Assembly (NCBI RefSeq): GCF_011326735.1 | Contig: NZ_JAANCN010000008.1 | Location: 62,001 to 126,000, forward strand | Source of the DNA: Phycicoccus endophyticus | GTDB lineage: Bacteria; Actinomycetota; Actinomycetes; Actinomycetales; Dermatophilaceae | Reading direction: 5' to 3' | Length of the DNA stretch: 64,000 nucleotides | Part shown: positions 16,411-25,376 of the stretch, piece after piece | Position numbering within the stretch: the first letter of the stretch is position 1 | Layout: each line of letters begins with the position of its first letter | Position numbers and translations under genes: made by a program | The notes under the pieces: generated by a model | Databases searched by the model: none | Told to the model about the DNA's origin: nothing | Seen by the model: only the letters and a program-made list of their open reading frames with translations

Positions 16411-16967
16411 CGCTCGCTCCGCTCGACCGCCGCGGGTGCCGTGGGCGAGGTGGCGCCCTCCCGCCCCTGCCCGGCCCACGGACCGACCCAGCTGGGTAGC
16501 TCACGGTCCTCGGGGAACTCCCCGACCAGCTGCTCGAGCTCCGCTTGGGACACCGAGCCCCCACCTCGCTCGAGGAAGCGGGCGCGGATCATCGCCTCGG
16601 CACAGACGGTGTCACCGACCGGGAAGACCTGCTCGAGGTACGTCGAGTGCCCGTCCGTGCCGAGCACCCGGGTGTGCACCTCGAACCGCTGGCGCCACCG
16701 CAGCGACCTGCGGTAGCGGATGGACTGGGAGGCGACGACCGGGTACCAGCCACGCCGGCGCATCTGCTCCCAGAAGCCCGAGCGGACCATGAGGTCGACC
16801 CGGCCGAGGTCGGCGATCGTCAGGTAGGTGCCGTTGTTCATGTGGCGCTGCAGGTCCAGGTCGCTCAGCCGGACGCGGAACGGCGTGACCGCCGTGTCCC
16901 ACAACGTCAGCCCGGCGCCTCGCCGGGCGGCGAGCAGCACCCGCAGCAGCCGCAGGTACATCTTCAC
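16407..16967 (-). CDS. Hotdog-fold acyl-CoA thioesterase-like protein
   Basis: About 186 residues. GTG at 16967 is chosen for a 7-base spacing to a GGTGG ribosome site; ATG at 16961 is an alternative. The core motif VRLSDLDLQRHMNNGTYL is typical of 4-hydroxybenzoyl-CoA thioesterase/THEM6-like proteins, with SQSIRYRRSLRWRQRFEV on the following strand. It begins with a hydrophobic, basic segment that may associate with the membrane. It sits 3 bp after the dehydrogenase and overlaps tetR. It likely hydrolyses an acyl thioester; substrate unknown. Confidence 0.8.
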   Translation of the reverse strand: MKMYLRLLRVLLAARRGAGLTLWDTAVTPFRVRLSDLDLQRHMNNGTYLTIADLGRVDLMVRSGFWEQMRRRGWYPVVASQSIRYRRSLRWRQRFEVHTRVLGTDGHSTYLEQVFPVGDTVCAEAMIRARFLERGGGSVSQAELEQLVGEFPEDRELPSWVGPWAGQGREGATSPTAPAAVERSER

Positions 16968-16969
16968 GG

Positions 16970-18091
16970 TCAGGCCACCCCCAACGGCTCGCGCTGCAGC
17001 ACGAGCTTGGTCGTGCAGTGGGCATAGGCGGTGGCCGCGTCGTCGAAGTCGGCCACCTCGGTCGTGACGCGTTCCGCGGCGAACCCGGACGTGCCGACCC
17101 ACTCGAGCAGCTCCGGCAGAACTCCACGCGGGTGCGAGACACCGAGCCGCAGGGTGATGTCGGTGGCGTACATGTGGAACAGGGGGATGCCGGTGTTCCT
17201 GCCGACGTAGTAGCCCACCGCGGTGCACGTGCCCCCGGGCGCCGTCGACCTGATCGCCGCCCTGACCCCGGACGTGCTGCTGGAGGCCTCGACGACGACG
17301 TCGTACTCCCCGAGCCCCGCCGCGGACCGGCGGTCGCGTTCGAGAGGGGCTGCGCCGAGGGCCTGCGCGATCTGCAGGCGCCCTGCGCTCCAGTCGGCGT
17401 AGTCCACCTGTGCTGCGCCCAGCGCGGCCGCGATCCCGGCCGCGTACAGGCCGATCGACTTCCCGCCGCCACCGAGGACGAGCACACGCGAGTGCGGGCG
17501 CTCGGCCAGCAGCGGAGCCACTGCGCGCCATCCGTCGCTCAGGTTGTCCGACGCCGCCGCCACGCGGACCGGATCCACACCCGGCGGCACGGGCACGAGC
17601 ATGGCCTCCGCGAAGGGGACTGCGAGCAGGTCGCTGACCATGCCCCCGAACGGCCCGCTCGAGGGGCCGAAGCCGTACGCCGCGAGCGTCCGGACACCCT
17701 CGGGTGTCGTCCGCGCCGTCACGCACTTGCTCGTCAGGCCCCGCACACAGCTCGCGCACTCACCGCACGAGACCGCCCACGGGACCACGACCCGGTCGCC
17801 CACCCTGACCTGTCTCACCTCGGTGCCCACCTCCACCACCTCGGCGATGCACTCGTGCCCGATGGCGAACGGGCCGGCGAAGGGAACCGGGCCACAGATG
17901 TGGCCCACCGCCGGGTCGAGCAGGCCCGCTTGCATCACGCGCGAGACCCGCCGGTGGATGGGCAGCGTGTCGCCGTCGCAGCGGCTCACGACGAACGGCC
18001 GCACCACCGCGCCTCGCGGCGAGCCCACCCCCGGCTCTGGCCGCTCCACCCACCGCAGGTCCCCGGCACCGAACAGGTTCAGCTCTCGCAT
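16970..18091 (-). CDS. Zinc-type alcohol dehydrogenase (MDR superfamily)
   Basis: The 373-residue protein starts at ATG with GGAGA six bases upstream. It has the medium-chain dehydrogenase layout: GHECIAEVVEVGTEVRQVRVGDRVVVP (GHE motif), the structural-zinc site CGECASC followed seven residues later by Cys, and a nucleotide-binding Rossmann segment VLVLGGGGKSIGLYAAGIAAALGA. The catalytic-zinc ligands Cys (SRCDGD), His-Glu (GHE) and a downstream acidic/Cys position appear present. It leads an operon with a thioesterase and TetR and probably oxidises an alcohol or reduces an aldehyde. Confidence 0.87.
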   Translation of the reverse strand: MRELNLFGAGDLRWVERPEPGVGSPRGAVVRPFVVSRCDGDTLPIHRRVSRVMQAGLLDPAVGHICGPVPFAGPFAIGHECIAEVVEVGTEVRQVRVGDRVVVPWAVSCGECASCVRGLTSKCVTARTTPEGVRTLAAYGFGPSSGPFGGMVSDLLAVPFAEAMLVPVPPGVDPVRVAAASDNLSDGWRAVAPLLAERPHSRVLVLGGGGKSIGLYAAGIAAALGAAQVDYADWSAGRLQIAQALGAAPLERDRRSAAGLGEYDVVVEASSSTSGVRAAIRSTAPGGTCTAVGYYVGRNTGIPLFHMYATDITLRLGVSHPRGVLPELLEWVGTSGFAAERVTTEVADFDDAATAYAHCTTKLVLQREPLGVA

Positions 18092-18111
18092 CCGCTCTCC
18101 ACCATCGCTCG

Positions 18112-18131
18112 ACTATGATGCCCGTCATAGT
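18112..18131. promoter_or_regulatory. TetR-type operator before the dehydrogenase operon
   Basis: ACTATGA-N6-TCATAGT (20 bp), extended to nine of nine minus one mismatch per arm. It lies 20 bp upstream of the dehydrogenase start and is likely the binding site of the TetR protein encoded at the end of the operon. The AT-rich arms may overlap the -10. Confidence 0.65.
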
Positions 18132-18711
18132 AGCCGGTACGGGCGCGGTGCCGACTCGACGGTCGGGCTCGGTCGCCACGGCCCCGGGCCGGCCCACGGG
18201 GCGCGGGTGGCGCAGGACTGGTCCGGCCCGACCTGGCGACGGGGCAGGACGCTTCTGCTGGCCGGACCAGGAGGTCTCGCGGTGACGTACGGCGCCCTTC
18301 GACGCGGTAGGAGCCACGCCCACGACAGTGCTCGCGGGTGAGCGCGCCCCGCGACCCTCCACCGACGACGGCGAGCCAGCACCCTGCACTCGGAGACACT
18401 CTCGCGCCTGTTCAGCTGCTGCACTCCGCCCACCAAGCCATACGACCACGTGGCGCGGGGCCGGCGTCAGCAGCCACGGCAGGGAAGGCGGCCGAGCCGT
18501 GATCATGGACGCAAAGCCGGCCGAGGCCACAACGTTTTGCCCATCTTGTCCGACAGTTCGATGGGCCTCGTGAAGGCCGTGGCGGATCCTGGGTGGGCGA
18601 ACTGTCCGTCCTTGCCCGGAACCGGGTGTTGTCCAACATGTTGGGCGTCCTGGCAAGGGCGCGTCCCGGCAGAGGGACCCGTCAACGCTTGCACTTGCAC
18701 TCTGCTTGACC
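18132..18711. other. 580-bp gene-free junction with nested inverted repeats
   Basis: No credible gene is seen. The left part is GC-rich like the chromosome and the right part drifts into island-like composition. At 18552-18658 several inverted repeats cluster: GACAGTTCG/CGAACTGTC (18552-18560, 18598-18606), CCTTGCC/GGCAAGG (18610-18616, 18652-18658), CCCGGAACCGGG (18615-18626) and CCAACATGTTGG (18633-18644). They lie 54 bp or more past the PIN gene stop and mark the island edge. A terminator, an old attachment site or a mobile-element end are all possible. Confidence 0.5.
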
Positions 18712-19536
18712 TCAGTCGGGGAACGCCACCACCTTGAGCCCAGCGACCTTGGCCATGAACTGCATGTGCCCGTCACCGGTAGCGATGTAGACCTCCTTGC
18801 GGGAGACCGTCTTGAGGGCCATCGCCCGCTCGATGATCTCGCTGTCGGCATCTTCGAGGTGCTTGTGGCCCACAGGGTCGAGGAGAAGTTCGACGGACGT
18901 GCGGTTGCTCAAGACCTTCACGACGTCCACATAGGGGAACATCTCGCGCAGCCGCTTGGAGGTCTGGCGAGCCCTTGACCGAACGGGCTGGTCGTTGGAG
19001 TCGCTCACCTTCTTGCCAGCCTGCGCCCTCTTGCCTTTGTCGATCTCACGCACGACAGCCATCGGCAGCATGACTCGCAGGTTCGCGCTGACTCCGGCCA
19101 GTTCATCCCAGTCGAGCTCATCGAAGTACGCCTCCTGATGCAAAAAGACGTTAGTGTCCGGAACGACGAGATAATCCGGTAACTGGTCGCAGCAAGCTTG
19201 CATGCTTTCCAAACCATCAAGGACTGATCTGAACACCTTGGAACGGTCGGCCTTCTCAGCCGACACGGCGGTGTTGATAAGAAGCTGCGCGTCCGCCTGA
19301 GATATATCCAGCAGAAAGTCGTGACGCTGAGTGTTGATGAGCGTCTCGACATCGACCAGGTCGAATGCGGAGCGGAGCACCTCCGACGCTTGTGAAGCCC
19401 ACGCCTGGTAGCTGGCCAGCCGGTCTGCGGCGCTGGTCCCCGACAGGTTGTCGAGGGCTTGCGCTTGGCTGCGCAAGACCCTGATGGCGTTCCGCAGGTC
19501 GGAGTCGGAAGCCGGCGTGACGCTACTGAAGAGCAT
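18712..19536 (-). CDS. PIN-domain nuclease-like protein
   Basis: The 274-residue protein starts at ATG with AGGA upstream. The N-terminal half is helical without clear motifs. A PIN domain begins near residue 140 with VVPDTNVFLHQ (first Asp, Asn). It continues with EIDKGKR, then LEDADSEIIERA with acidic residues, and closes on IATGDGHMQFMAKVAGLKVVAFPD. These give the four-acid metal site of PIN ribonucleases. It follows the UvrD-like helicase by 147 bp on the same strand, so it may be the last gene of the Gabija-like operon, an independent defence gene, or a toxin without antitoxin. Confidence 0.75.
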   Translation of the reverse strand: MLFSSVTPASDSDLRNAIRVLRSQAQALDNLSGTSAADRLASYQAWASQASEVLRSAFDLVDVETLINTQRHDFLLDISQADAQLLINTAVSAEKADRSKVFRSVLDGLESMQACCDQLPDYLVVPDTNVFLHQEAYFDELDWDELAGVSANLRVMLPMAVVREIDKGKRAQAGKKVSDSNDQPVRSRARQTSKRLREMFPYVDVVKVLSNRTSVELLLDPVGHKHLEDADSEIIERAMALKTVSRKEVYIATGDGHMQFMAKVAGLKVVAFPD

Positions 19537-19683
19537 GGGCTCAGTCCTAGTTGTTTGTTGTCTGGAGAACCCGTGCGCGGCCCGCGCAGGGGGTGCGCTG
19601 GCGATCTACGCTGCCTTACCTGCGAGAGTTGGACGCGGGGTCGGCACGCCGCCTTGGCTAGTTGGTACCGCAAGGAACGCTAC

Positions 19684-21336
19684 CTAGGTGATGGCCAGCC
19701 TCACGAATGGAGCGACTAGGCCGCTGTGGCCGCTTCCGAAGGTAAGGACGATGACTCGCTTGCGTGCTCGACTGAAGACAACGTACAGCAATCGACTCCC
19801 GTCCTGATATGGCTCGGTCTTCTCAAATCCAAAGAAGTCATTGCCGCGGAGCACAACGACTGTCGCATCCGCCTCACGCCCCTTGGTCTGGTGAAGGTTC
19901 ATCAATTGGATGGCGCCTTCTGGCTCACTTGCATATTCGGTTAGTTGGCCGCTGCGATTGGCGTCCGCTATAAGATCAAGGGCGGCGAGGACCGTGTTGT
20001 CGTCACCGCCGTGCACTCGCCGTCGAGCTTCTTCCAGCATGGAGGAAGCCAGCGTGGCTGCTCTCGCCCAAGCTGTCACTTTGCTGGTAAGGCCTAGTTC
20101 GGCGTGCGCGTCCCGTGCGAAGGCGAGGGCCCTATCGAGGCCCTCTCCGGAGAGGCGATCGCGCAAGTTGATCAGTCGCCGGCTGAAGGCAGGACTTGCC
20201 GGCTGGGCCCCGAGCACTTGGTGGGCCAGGCCCGGGACCGCCTTCCCTCGGACGGCGCTCGTGATGAAGATGGCGAGGTACTGCAGGACGACCTTCCAGT
20301 CGCACACGCCACGGGCAAACTGAGCCATGGCTACCTGAGCGTCGATGGCTGCAGTCAAGCTTTCCGACAGACCAGTGATCTCATGCTCAAGACCGATCAG
20401 TCGCAGTTCGTCCGACAATGCGGCAAGGGCATCGTTGTGGTGGCTGAAGATGGCCACAGATAGGCCGTCGCTCTGAAGACTCTCCACGGCTTGGGCGACG
20501 GCGGCTGCCTCGTGCGAACCGTCTGCGTCGTAGTGAACTTCCAGTTGTCCACCGGTCATCGCGGTGCTGATGGCCGGGCCGTCGAACTCCCGGCGACGGA
20601 TAGCGGCGGCTGCCGCGGGAATGATGCCGCTTGGGTCCCGGAACGAGGCCTCAGGCAATTCGATACATCTCGTCCCCGTCATCGTGCGTACGTCCTCGAC
20701 GCGCTGGGGACTGACGCCGACGACGTCGGGCAAGTTGGCGTAGATGCATTGATGCGGATCACCAAGGAGCAACAGTTGAGCGGCCCCACGAATGGCCCGG
20801 ATCAACTCCCACTGTCCGTCGTCGGTGTCTTGGAACTCGTCGCAGATGACGAGGGACCAACGCGTCTCTACGTGTGCGACGACGGCAGGATGCGCAAGGA
20901 GCTCGAGAGCCCTTGGTACTAGATCTGCGTATTTCAGGGCGTCGGTGCGCGGGAAAAGTTTCGCCTGGGCACTGCTCAGGAGATACGGGTCCGAAAGGCC
21001 GATCAACGAGCCGAATCGGTTGATCAAGCTCCAGGACAGAGCATGGAAGGTGGTTACCTCCACCTGTTCGGAAAATGGGCCAAGAATCTCGCGGCTGCGA
21101 TCGACTATCCGTGCGACTGAGGCGCGTGAGAATGACAGGAAGAGAACACGGTCGATCGGAGGTGCTCCAGCTATTCGCTGAACAGGAACCGCCGCACGGG
21201 CATGATCTTCGAGATGTCGCCGGGCCTTCGCAGCTGCCGTCGTGGTCTTGCCGGTTCCCGCTCCTCCAAGCACGAGTACTACCTCATCGTCAGCGTCCAA
21301 GACTTGCTGCTGGCCCGGTGATGGGGTGTACGTCAC
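19684..21336 (-). CDS. UvrD/Rep-like superfamily 1 helicase (GajB-like)
   Basis: The GTG start overlaps the stop of the OLD-type gene by 4 bp (GTGA). The 550-residue protein carries the Q-like motif PGQQQVLDADDEVVLVLGGAGTGKTTT (Walker A, residues 24-31), motif Ia SFSRASV, motif II VICDEFQDTD, motif III LLGDPHQCIY, motif V LMNLHQTKGREADA and motif VI LLYVVFSRARKRV. The set is complete, so it should be an active ATPase. In Gabija systems a UvrD-like protein follows an OLD nuclease in exactly this order. GajB proteins are near 500 residues. Confidence 0.85.
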   Translation of the reverse strand: MTYTPSPGQQQVLDADDEVVLVLGGAGTGKTTTAAAKARRHLEDHARAAVPVQRIAGAPPIDRVLFLSFSRASVARIVDRSREILGPFSEQVEVTTFHALSWSLINRFGSLIGLSDPYLLSSAQAKLFPRTDALKYADLVPRALELLAHPAVVAHVETRWSLVICDEFQDTDDGQWELIRAIRGAAQLLLLGDPHQCIYANLPDVVGVSPQRVEDVRTMTGTRCIELPEASFRDPSGIIPAAAAAIRRREFDGPAISTAMTGGQLEVHYDADGSHEAAAVAQAVESLQSDGLSVAIFSHHNDALAALSDELRLIGLEHEITGLSESLTAAIDAQVAMAQFARGVCDWKVVLQYLAIFITSAVRGKAVPGLAHQVLGAQPASPAFSRRLINLRDRLSGEGLDRALAFARDAHAELGLTSKVTAWARAATLASSMLEEARRRVHGGDDNTVLAALDLIADANRSGQLTEYASEPEGAIQLMNLHQTKGREADATVVVLRGNDFFGFEKTEPYQDGSRLLYVVFSRARKRVIVLTFGSGHSGLVAPFVRLAIT

Positions 21337-23072
21337 GGCGAGTCCGCCACGTTGATCGTCTTCGATAACGGTGCAGGAGCGGTCAACGCATCCAAGACCC
21401 TTCGCGCGATCGGCGGGGAGGAATTGGCCGGCAGCGCATCTACCCACGGTTGGTGAAGGCCGCCCTTTGATTTGATTGCCGTTGCGGCGACCTTTGGAAG
21501 TTCGCTACTGCTGAGCCCTGCAACGGTGAGCCCTAGGCTGTACTGGGTACTAAGCCACGCCAGCGTGTCTCGCACGGTTTGCTCAGTCAAACCCGCTACC
21601 AGTGCTCTTTCGATTGCCGTTTTAGGAGGCAGAACGATCACCGCTTCGCAGATCCCAACCAAGGTCGCTATCAAGGGCGCATCCGCGACCGGGTCGTCAT
21701 TGTCTATGACCACGCGAACATGAAAGCCGAGGGCTGCCGCAAGGCGCGCCATCTCAGGCAAGCGATCCTTCCCACCGTCGCTGCCCGGCGGTGCGACGAG
21801 ACGTATCCCAAACGCAGCGGGAGGCGCGCTGCCGGACACTCGCAGCCGTCGATCGGCAATTGCTCCGTAGCCCTCGGCATCGTGTGGCCCCTCGAGCACC
21901 GCAACGGTCCTGGCGGACATAGCGTGAAGGAGTTGGTGTTGTAGCTGGCGACGAACGCCGCGCTCCTTGCGGTCCGTTGTTGGTGGTAGTTGATGCTGCA
22001 TCCGATGGCCGTGGCTGCGGGTCAGTCGTACGACTTCCTCGGGGCGAAAGGCTCTGAGCGCTTCCGGACGGCGCGTGCTAAGCCAGACCTGACCGACATG
22101 ACGTCGCAGGTTCGCTGCGAGGTACTCTGCTGACGCAGCGTCAAGGTCGTCAGCGAAGTCATCTACGACCACGACTGCTTCGGGGGCTGTCGCCGAGACG
22201 ATTCCCTCGGCTGCCGTCAGTATGCCCACTGCTGTGGATCCGTGAGCCGTTAACGGCAGAGTTCCAGCGCCATCCAACTCCACAGCCGGTTGCACGGATC
22301 GAAGGAGTGCGGCCAGCGAGCCGTCCTCCGCAATGAAGCCGAACTTGTTCTCAGGGTTCGGGTCGGTGAGTTCGAGGAGTAGTGCAGCCCCTGCCGAAAG
22401 TACCTCCGCAACTTGGTCTCGAATGACCTTTTCGGCCGAGAGGGTATCTGTGGCGGCGCCTATGTCGGACGTCAGGGCGTCGAGAGCCCCTCCGAGAGCG
22501 GCCGGGTCTGACTCTTCAACAAGCGCCCGGAGGAGGCCCTCACTTCGAAGTTGAAGCGGTGGTGTGCGGCGAAGAGCTATGAAAGGCAATGCTTCCCGCT
22601 CCAGACGAGGGGCGCGAACGAAAGTTCCGGCGGAAGGGTCACTGAGGTGGGGGTAGTCGACCCAATGCTCCCCAACGTCGGCGGTCTCGTCGTATCGCAA
22701 TCGGTAACAGAGCTGAAGACCCAGTACGGCGCTTGAAGAGTTTGCCTTGGTCGCAAGTTCTCCGGTGATCGGATCAACGGGAACCAAGCGCTTGTCGAGC
22801 AGTTGTTCCAATGCGGATCCAAGTTCAATAAGGGTGAGTTCGACCTCGGTTAACGGGGGCGTCGTGCCCGATCCCCCTGCAGAAGGCCGGTGGACATCGA
22901 GCGGATCAACCCGTGCTGCCGTACTCTTTGGATCTAGAACTCTGCGAATTGCGGTGATGAGGTCCGATCGTCCCGCTCTCGGCTCCCCCACCACCGCGAC
23001 ATGCCCATCCACAGTTATCTCCGCTGAGTCGAAGCCGCGAAAACCTTGAACTCTGACGCGAGCGATTCGCAA
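21333..23072 (-). CDS. OLD-family ATPase/TOPRIM endonuclease (GajA-like)
   Basis: The start is TTG with GAGGG five bases upstream; no better start is seen. The 579-residue length matches GajA (about 580). An N-terminal SMC/RecF-like ATPase opens with RVRVQGFRGFDSAEI. Walker A reads GEPRAGRS, with Arg35 where Lys is normal. A Walker B-like VVVVDDFADDLD lies near residue 310. The C-terminal TOPRIM has Glu in VLEGPHDAEG (about 395) and the acidic pair in VIDNDDP (about 455). Gabija proteins sense nucleotide depletion and cut DNA. The order, lengths and overlap with the helicase support Gabija-like. The Walker Arg may weaken ATP hydrolysis while leaving binding. Confidence 0.8.
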   Translation of the reverse strand: MRIARVRVQGFRGFDSAEITVDGHVAVVGEPRAGRSDLITAIRRVLDPKSTAARVDPLDVHRPSAGGSGTTPPLTEVELTLIELGSALEQLLDKRLVPVDPITGELATKANSSSAVLGLQLCYRLRYDETADVGEHWVDYPHLSDPSAGTFVRAPRLEREALPFIALRRTPPLQLRSEGLLRALVEESDPAALGGALDALTSDIGAATDTLSAEKVIRDQVAEVLSAGAALLLELTDPNPENKFGFIAEDGSLAALLRSVQPAVELDGAGTLPLTAHGSTAVGILTAAEGIVSATAPEAVVVVDDFADDLDAASAEYLAANLRRHVGQVWLSTRRPEALRAFRPEEVVRLTRSHGHRMQHQLPPTTDRKERGVRRQLQHQLLHAMSARTVAVLEGPHDAEGYGAIADRRLRVSGSAPPAAFGIRLVAPPGSDGGKDRLPEMARLAAALGFHVRVVIDNDDPVADAPLIATLVGICEAVIVLPPKTAIERALVAGLTEQTVRDTLAWLSTQYSLGLTVAGLSSSELPKVAATAIKSKGGLHQPWVDALPANSSPPIARRVLDALTAPAPLSKTINVADSP

Positions 23073-23924
23073 TGAAGCCCTCCCTCTTGTAATGGCTGGG
23101 TTCCGCTCGGGACTCAGCCATATCGGGTCAGCGCTGAGAAATTCTCAGCGTCTGACCGTTCGTCCGCCTTCGGCGCCGCCCCACGAGTTCCGCAGCAGTC
23201 GCGGTCGTGACTGTTCGGCGACACCGGTTGTCGAGCCGACGTGACCAGCCCCTTTCCGCCGCGACAAATCCTGTGTCCTCTCATCCTGGATCATAGGTGT
23301 GAGCGTACGCACGCTGATGTGCGGATGTGGGCGGTTGTAGGCATTTGGCTGACTCCGAGATCAGTCAGCAGATTATGACAGAGGAGCTGGCCCATGATGA
23401 GCCGCCAAGACCACGTCCGCGGCGGTCCGGGGTTCGCCGACCTGGATCCTCATTCGCCGCATGTGAAGGCGGGAGTCAGTTGAGCCGCGCCACCGCACCT
23501 CTGGCGCTGGATCGGATCGCATGATTGGCCTCCGGCGGAACCGGTCTTAACGAACCGATGTGCGCGACTCAAGGCCGCGTCAGCCCGCTCACGTGGGTGG
23601 GAGCGGAGTCACCGACCCGTGCAGCGGTCCCACGTGGCTTCTACGTCGTGATCACGCGCAGCCGAGGCAGCGTCCTGCTTCAGATCTCCAATACGGGCGT
23701 CGACAATCAGGACTACGAGAACCGGCGGGGCTATTCGAGCCTGGCTCGGCAGTGGGCTGATCGATTCGGCGCGAACGTGTCGGAGTCGGTCGGACAGGCC
23801 GCCGCGTCGACGATGGGCCGACGAGTCGGAGCGTGCGCTATTGGCACTCGCGGACGCTGGCGGGCTGGCCCTGGAGAGGCCCACAGCTACACAAGCTCAT
23901 GCAGTACGTCTCAAATCTCTTGAG
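23073..23924. other. 852-bp interval between the two defence systems
   Basis: No confident gene. Close to the OLD gene is the palindrome described separately. Plus-strand frames at about 23600-23930 contain protein-like stretches (SLARQWADRFGAN in one frame, RWADESERALLALADAG in another), which suggests a frameshifted remnant of an unidentified gene ending near the Argonaute stop. I could not assign a family. Confidence 0.35.
23127..23156. promoter_or_regulatory. Palindrome upstream of the OLD-type gene
   Basis: CGCTGAGAA-a-TTCTCAGCG (23132-23150) is a perfect 9-bp dyad; outer GTCAG and CTGAC extend it with one unpaired base. It is 55-85 bp before the TTG start, a suitable place for an operator of the OLD-helicase operon. 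It could instead be a terminator. Confidence 0.5.
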
Positions 23925-25376
23925 CTACATGTAGTGCGCGTAGCGTCCCGACACCGGGTCGGTGGAGTCGTGGTGTCTGAGGATGTTGCCGACGGTGCGC
24001 GCCGTGCGAAGGGTGATGGGGATCCGACCGTCGAGCCGAGTCTGGTTCCAGTTCATCTTCGTGAGTGCCAGGGTTTCCGCCGCCAACGTCTCCGGGCTCG
24101 ACTCAGCCTGCACGGTTCTCATGCCGAGTGGCTGAGGCACGTAGTGCCCGGGATAGGTCTTGTAGAACGGGACGGCGCCTGTCGTGTAGAGCAGGTGGCG
24201 GTTGTCGCCGATACTGACGAAGGTACCGCGCAGCGGTGGTTGTTGACCCTTTCGGTAGAGGCGCAATTGGTCGGAGCCCGTGAGCCACAACAGTTCCAGG
24301 AGGTCGAGGCGTTCGGTGTTGGCGGCCTGGTTGAAACCTGTCGTCTCGGCGGCTGTGTAGTTGCTGGCCTTATGTAGAACCACACGCGCGGGGGCGGTTC
24401 GGTGCTCGGTGCGGTAGCGCTGGAGCGCCGTTTCGAGAAGGTCGCGCGCGTCGTCCTCGGACAGGTGCGGTTGCCGGTCCTCCTTGGACACGGTGGCCGG
24501 ACCGCCACGCACAATGACGCCATCGCCACGCTGGTTGTAGATCTGGGCGACAGACGTGTGCAGGTTCGTATCCGCGGTCTTATGGAAGGCGATGCCGATA
24601 TAGCACGACGCTAGGTCAGATGCTTCGCGCGGTAGGCGCCAGGGGACGCCACCGTTCTTGTAGTACAGGGCCGTGTGGAGATTCCATGCTCTGGTTGCCT
24701 CGTCCTGATTCGCGCCTGCACGCCCGGTGCGCGGGTCCTTGAACGTCGTGTCCCAGGTGTTGCGGCGGACGATCTGGATCGGCTGCTTGTAACGTAGTGA
24801 CCGAGCCTTGAGTAGCGCGTGGAAGTCAGCGATGAAGACGTCGCGGCCATCCTTAGACCACCCGTCAACCTCCAGCGCGTCTGGACTCTTCGGCGCCTTG
24901 GACATTGCGGCATCGTTCAGGTTGTCCGGCCGGCACACAATGACAACATCGCAGGATGGCTCGTCATGAAGGGCGGCGAGTTCAATGTCGTAGATGTCGA
25001 CGGCGGCCGCGACCGCCTTCTTGGGGTGTAGGCCGTTCAGGGCATCGAGCTGGCGCTTGGGGATGGCTCTGGTGAGTCGCGGGGTGAAATTGATGATAGA
25101 TCGGAAACCATGCGTGACGTCGAAGCCAGGGAACGGGACGTAAAGGCGAGTGAGGTGGGTGTCGGGCATGGCGCCGAGTCCAAGTCGGCAGCGATCGAGC
25201 CAGGCTTGCAGTCCATTGATTGACTCTTGAGGTCCGATTATGGCTGCCCTGACGATGCGTGGTGCGGGGTCTTTGATGTCTGCGGGTCCGTAGTCCCAGA
25301 TGCCGTGTCGCGGGTCGATGTGCCGTCCACCTCCTGCGAACTCAAGCAATGGCTCCTCGATGAACGTCGCCCTCAC
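23925..25376 (-). CDS. Short prokaryotic Argonaute (MID-PIWI)
   Basis: The GTG start overlaps the effector stop by 4 bp (GTGA). At 483 residues it has only MID and PIWI domains, as in short pAgos. Recognisable stretches are ASCYIGIAFHK at the start of PIWI, RGTFVSIGDNRHLLYTTG, PFYKTYPGHYVPQPLGM, and the C-terminal LALTKMNWNQTRLDG followed by PITLRTARTVGNIL, ending in an aromatic-Met tail. The catalytic DEDX tetrad is not evident (the first strand reads GIAFH), as expected for an inactive PIWI that uses a guide only to sense a target. With the upstream DUF4365-APAZ protein it forms a SPARDA-like complex. Expected role: guide-directed recognition of invader nucleic acid. Confidence 0.85.
   Translation of the reverse strand: MRATFIEEPLLEFAGGGRHIDPRHGIWDYGPADIKDPAPRIVRAAIIGPQESINGLQAWLDRCRLGLGAMPDTHLTRLYVPFPGFDVTHGFRSIINFTPRLTRAIPKRQLDALNGLHPKKAVAAAVDIYDIELAALHDEPSCDVVIVCRPDNLNDAAMSKAPKSPDALEVDGWSKDGRDVFIADFHALLKARSLRYKQPIQIVRRNTWDTTFKDPRTGRAGANQDEATRAWNLHTALYYKNGGVPWRLPREASDLASCYIGIAFHKTADTNLHTSVAQIYNQRGDGVIVRGGPATVSKEDRQPHLSEDDARDLLETALQRYRTEHRTAPARVVLHKASNYTAAETTGFNQAANTERLDLLELLWLTGSDQLRLYRKGQQPPLRGTFVSIGDNRHLLYTTGAVPFYKTYPGHYVPQPLGMRTVQAESSPETLAAETLALTKMNWNQTRLDGRIPITLRTARTVGNILRHHDSTDPVSGRYAHYM

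Noticed and set aside
18328-18737. Short plus-strand frames with Cys-rich content near 18.4-18.7 kb
   Set aside because: No ribosome sites or conserved motifs; they overlap inverted repeats and the PIN gene end.
23525-23923. Plus-strand 132-codon frame between the defence systems
   Set aside because: No recognised domain, and the protein-like stretches switch frames, so a remnant is more likely than an intact gene.
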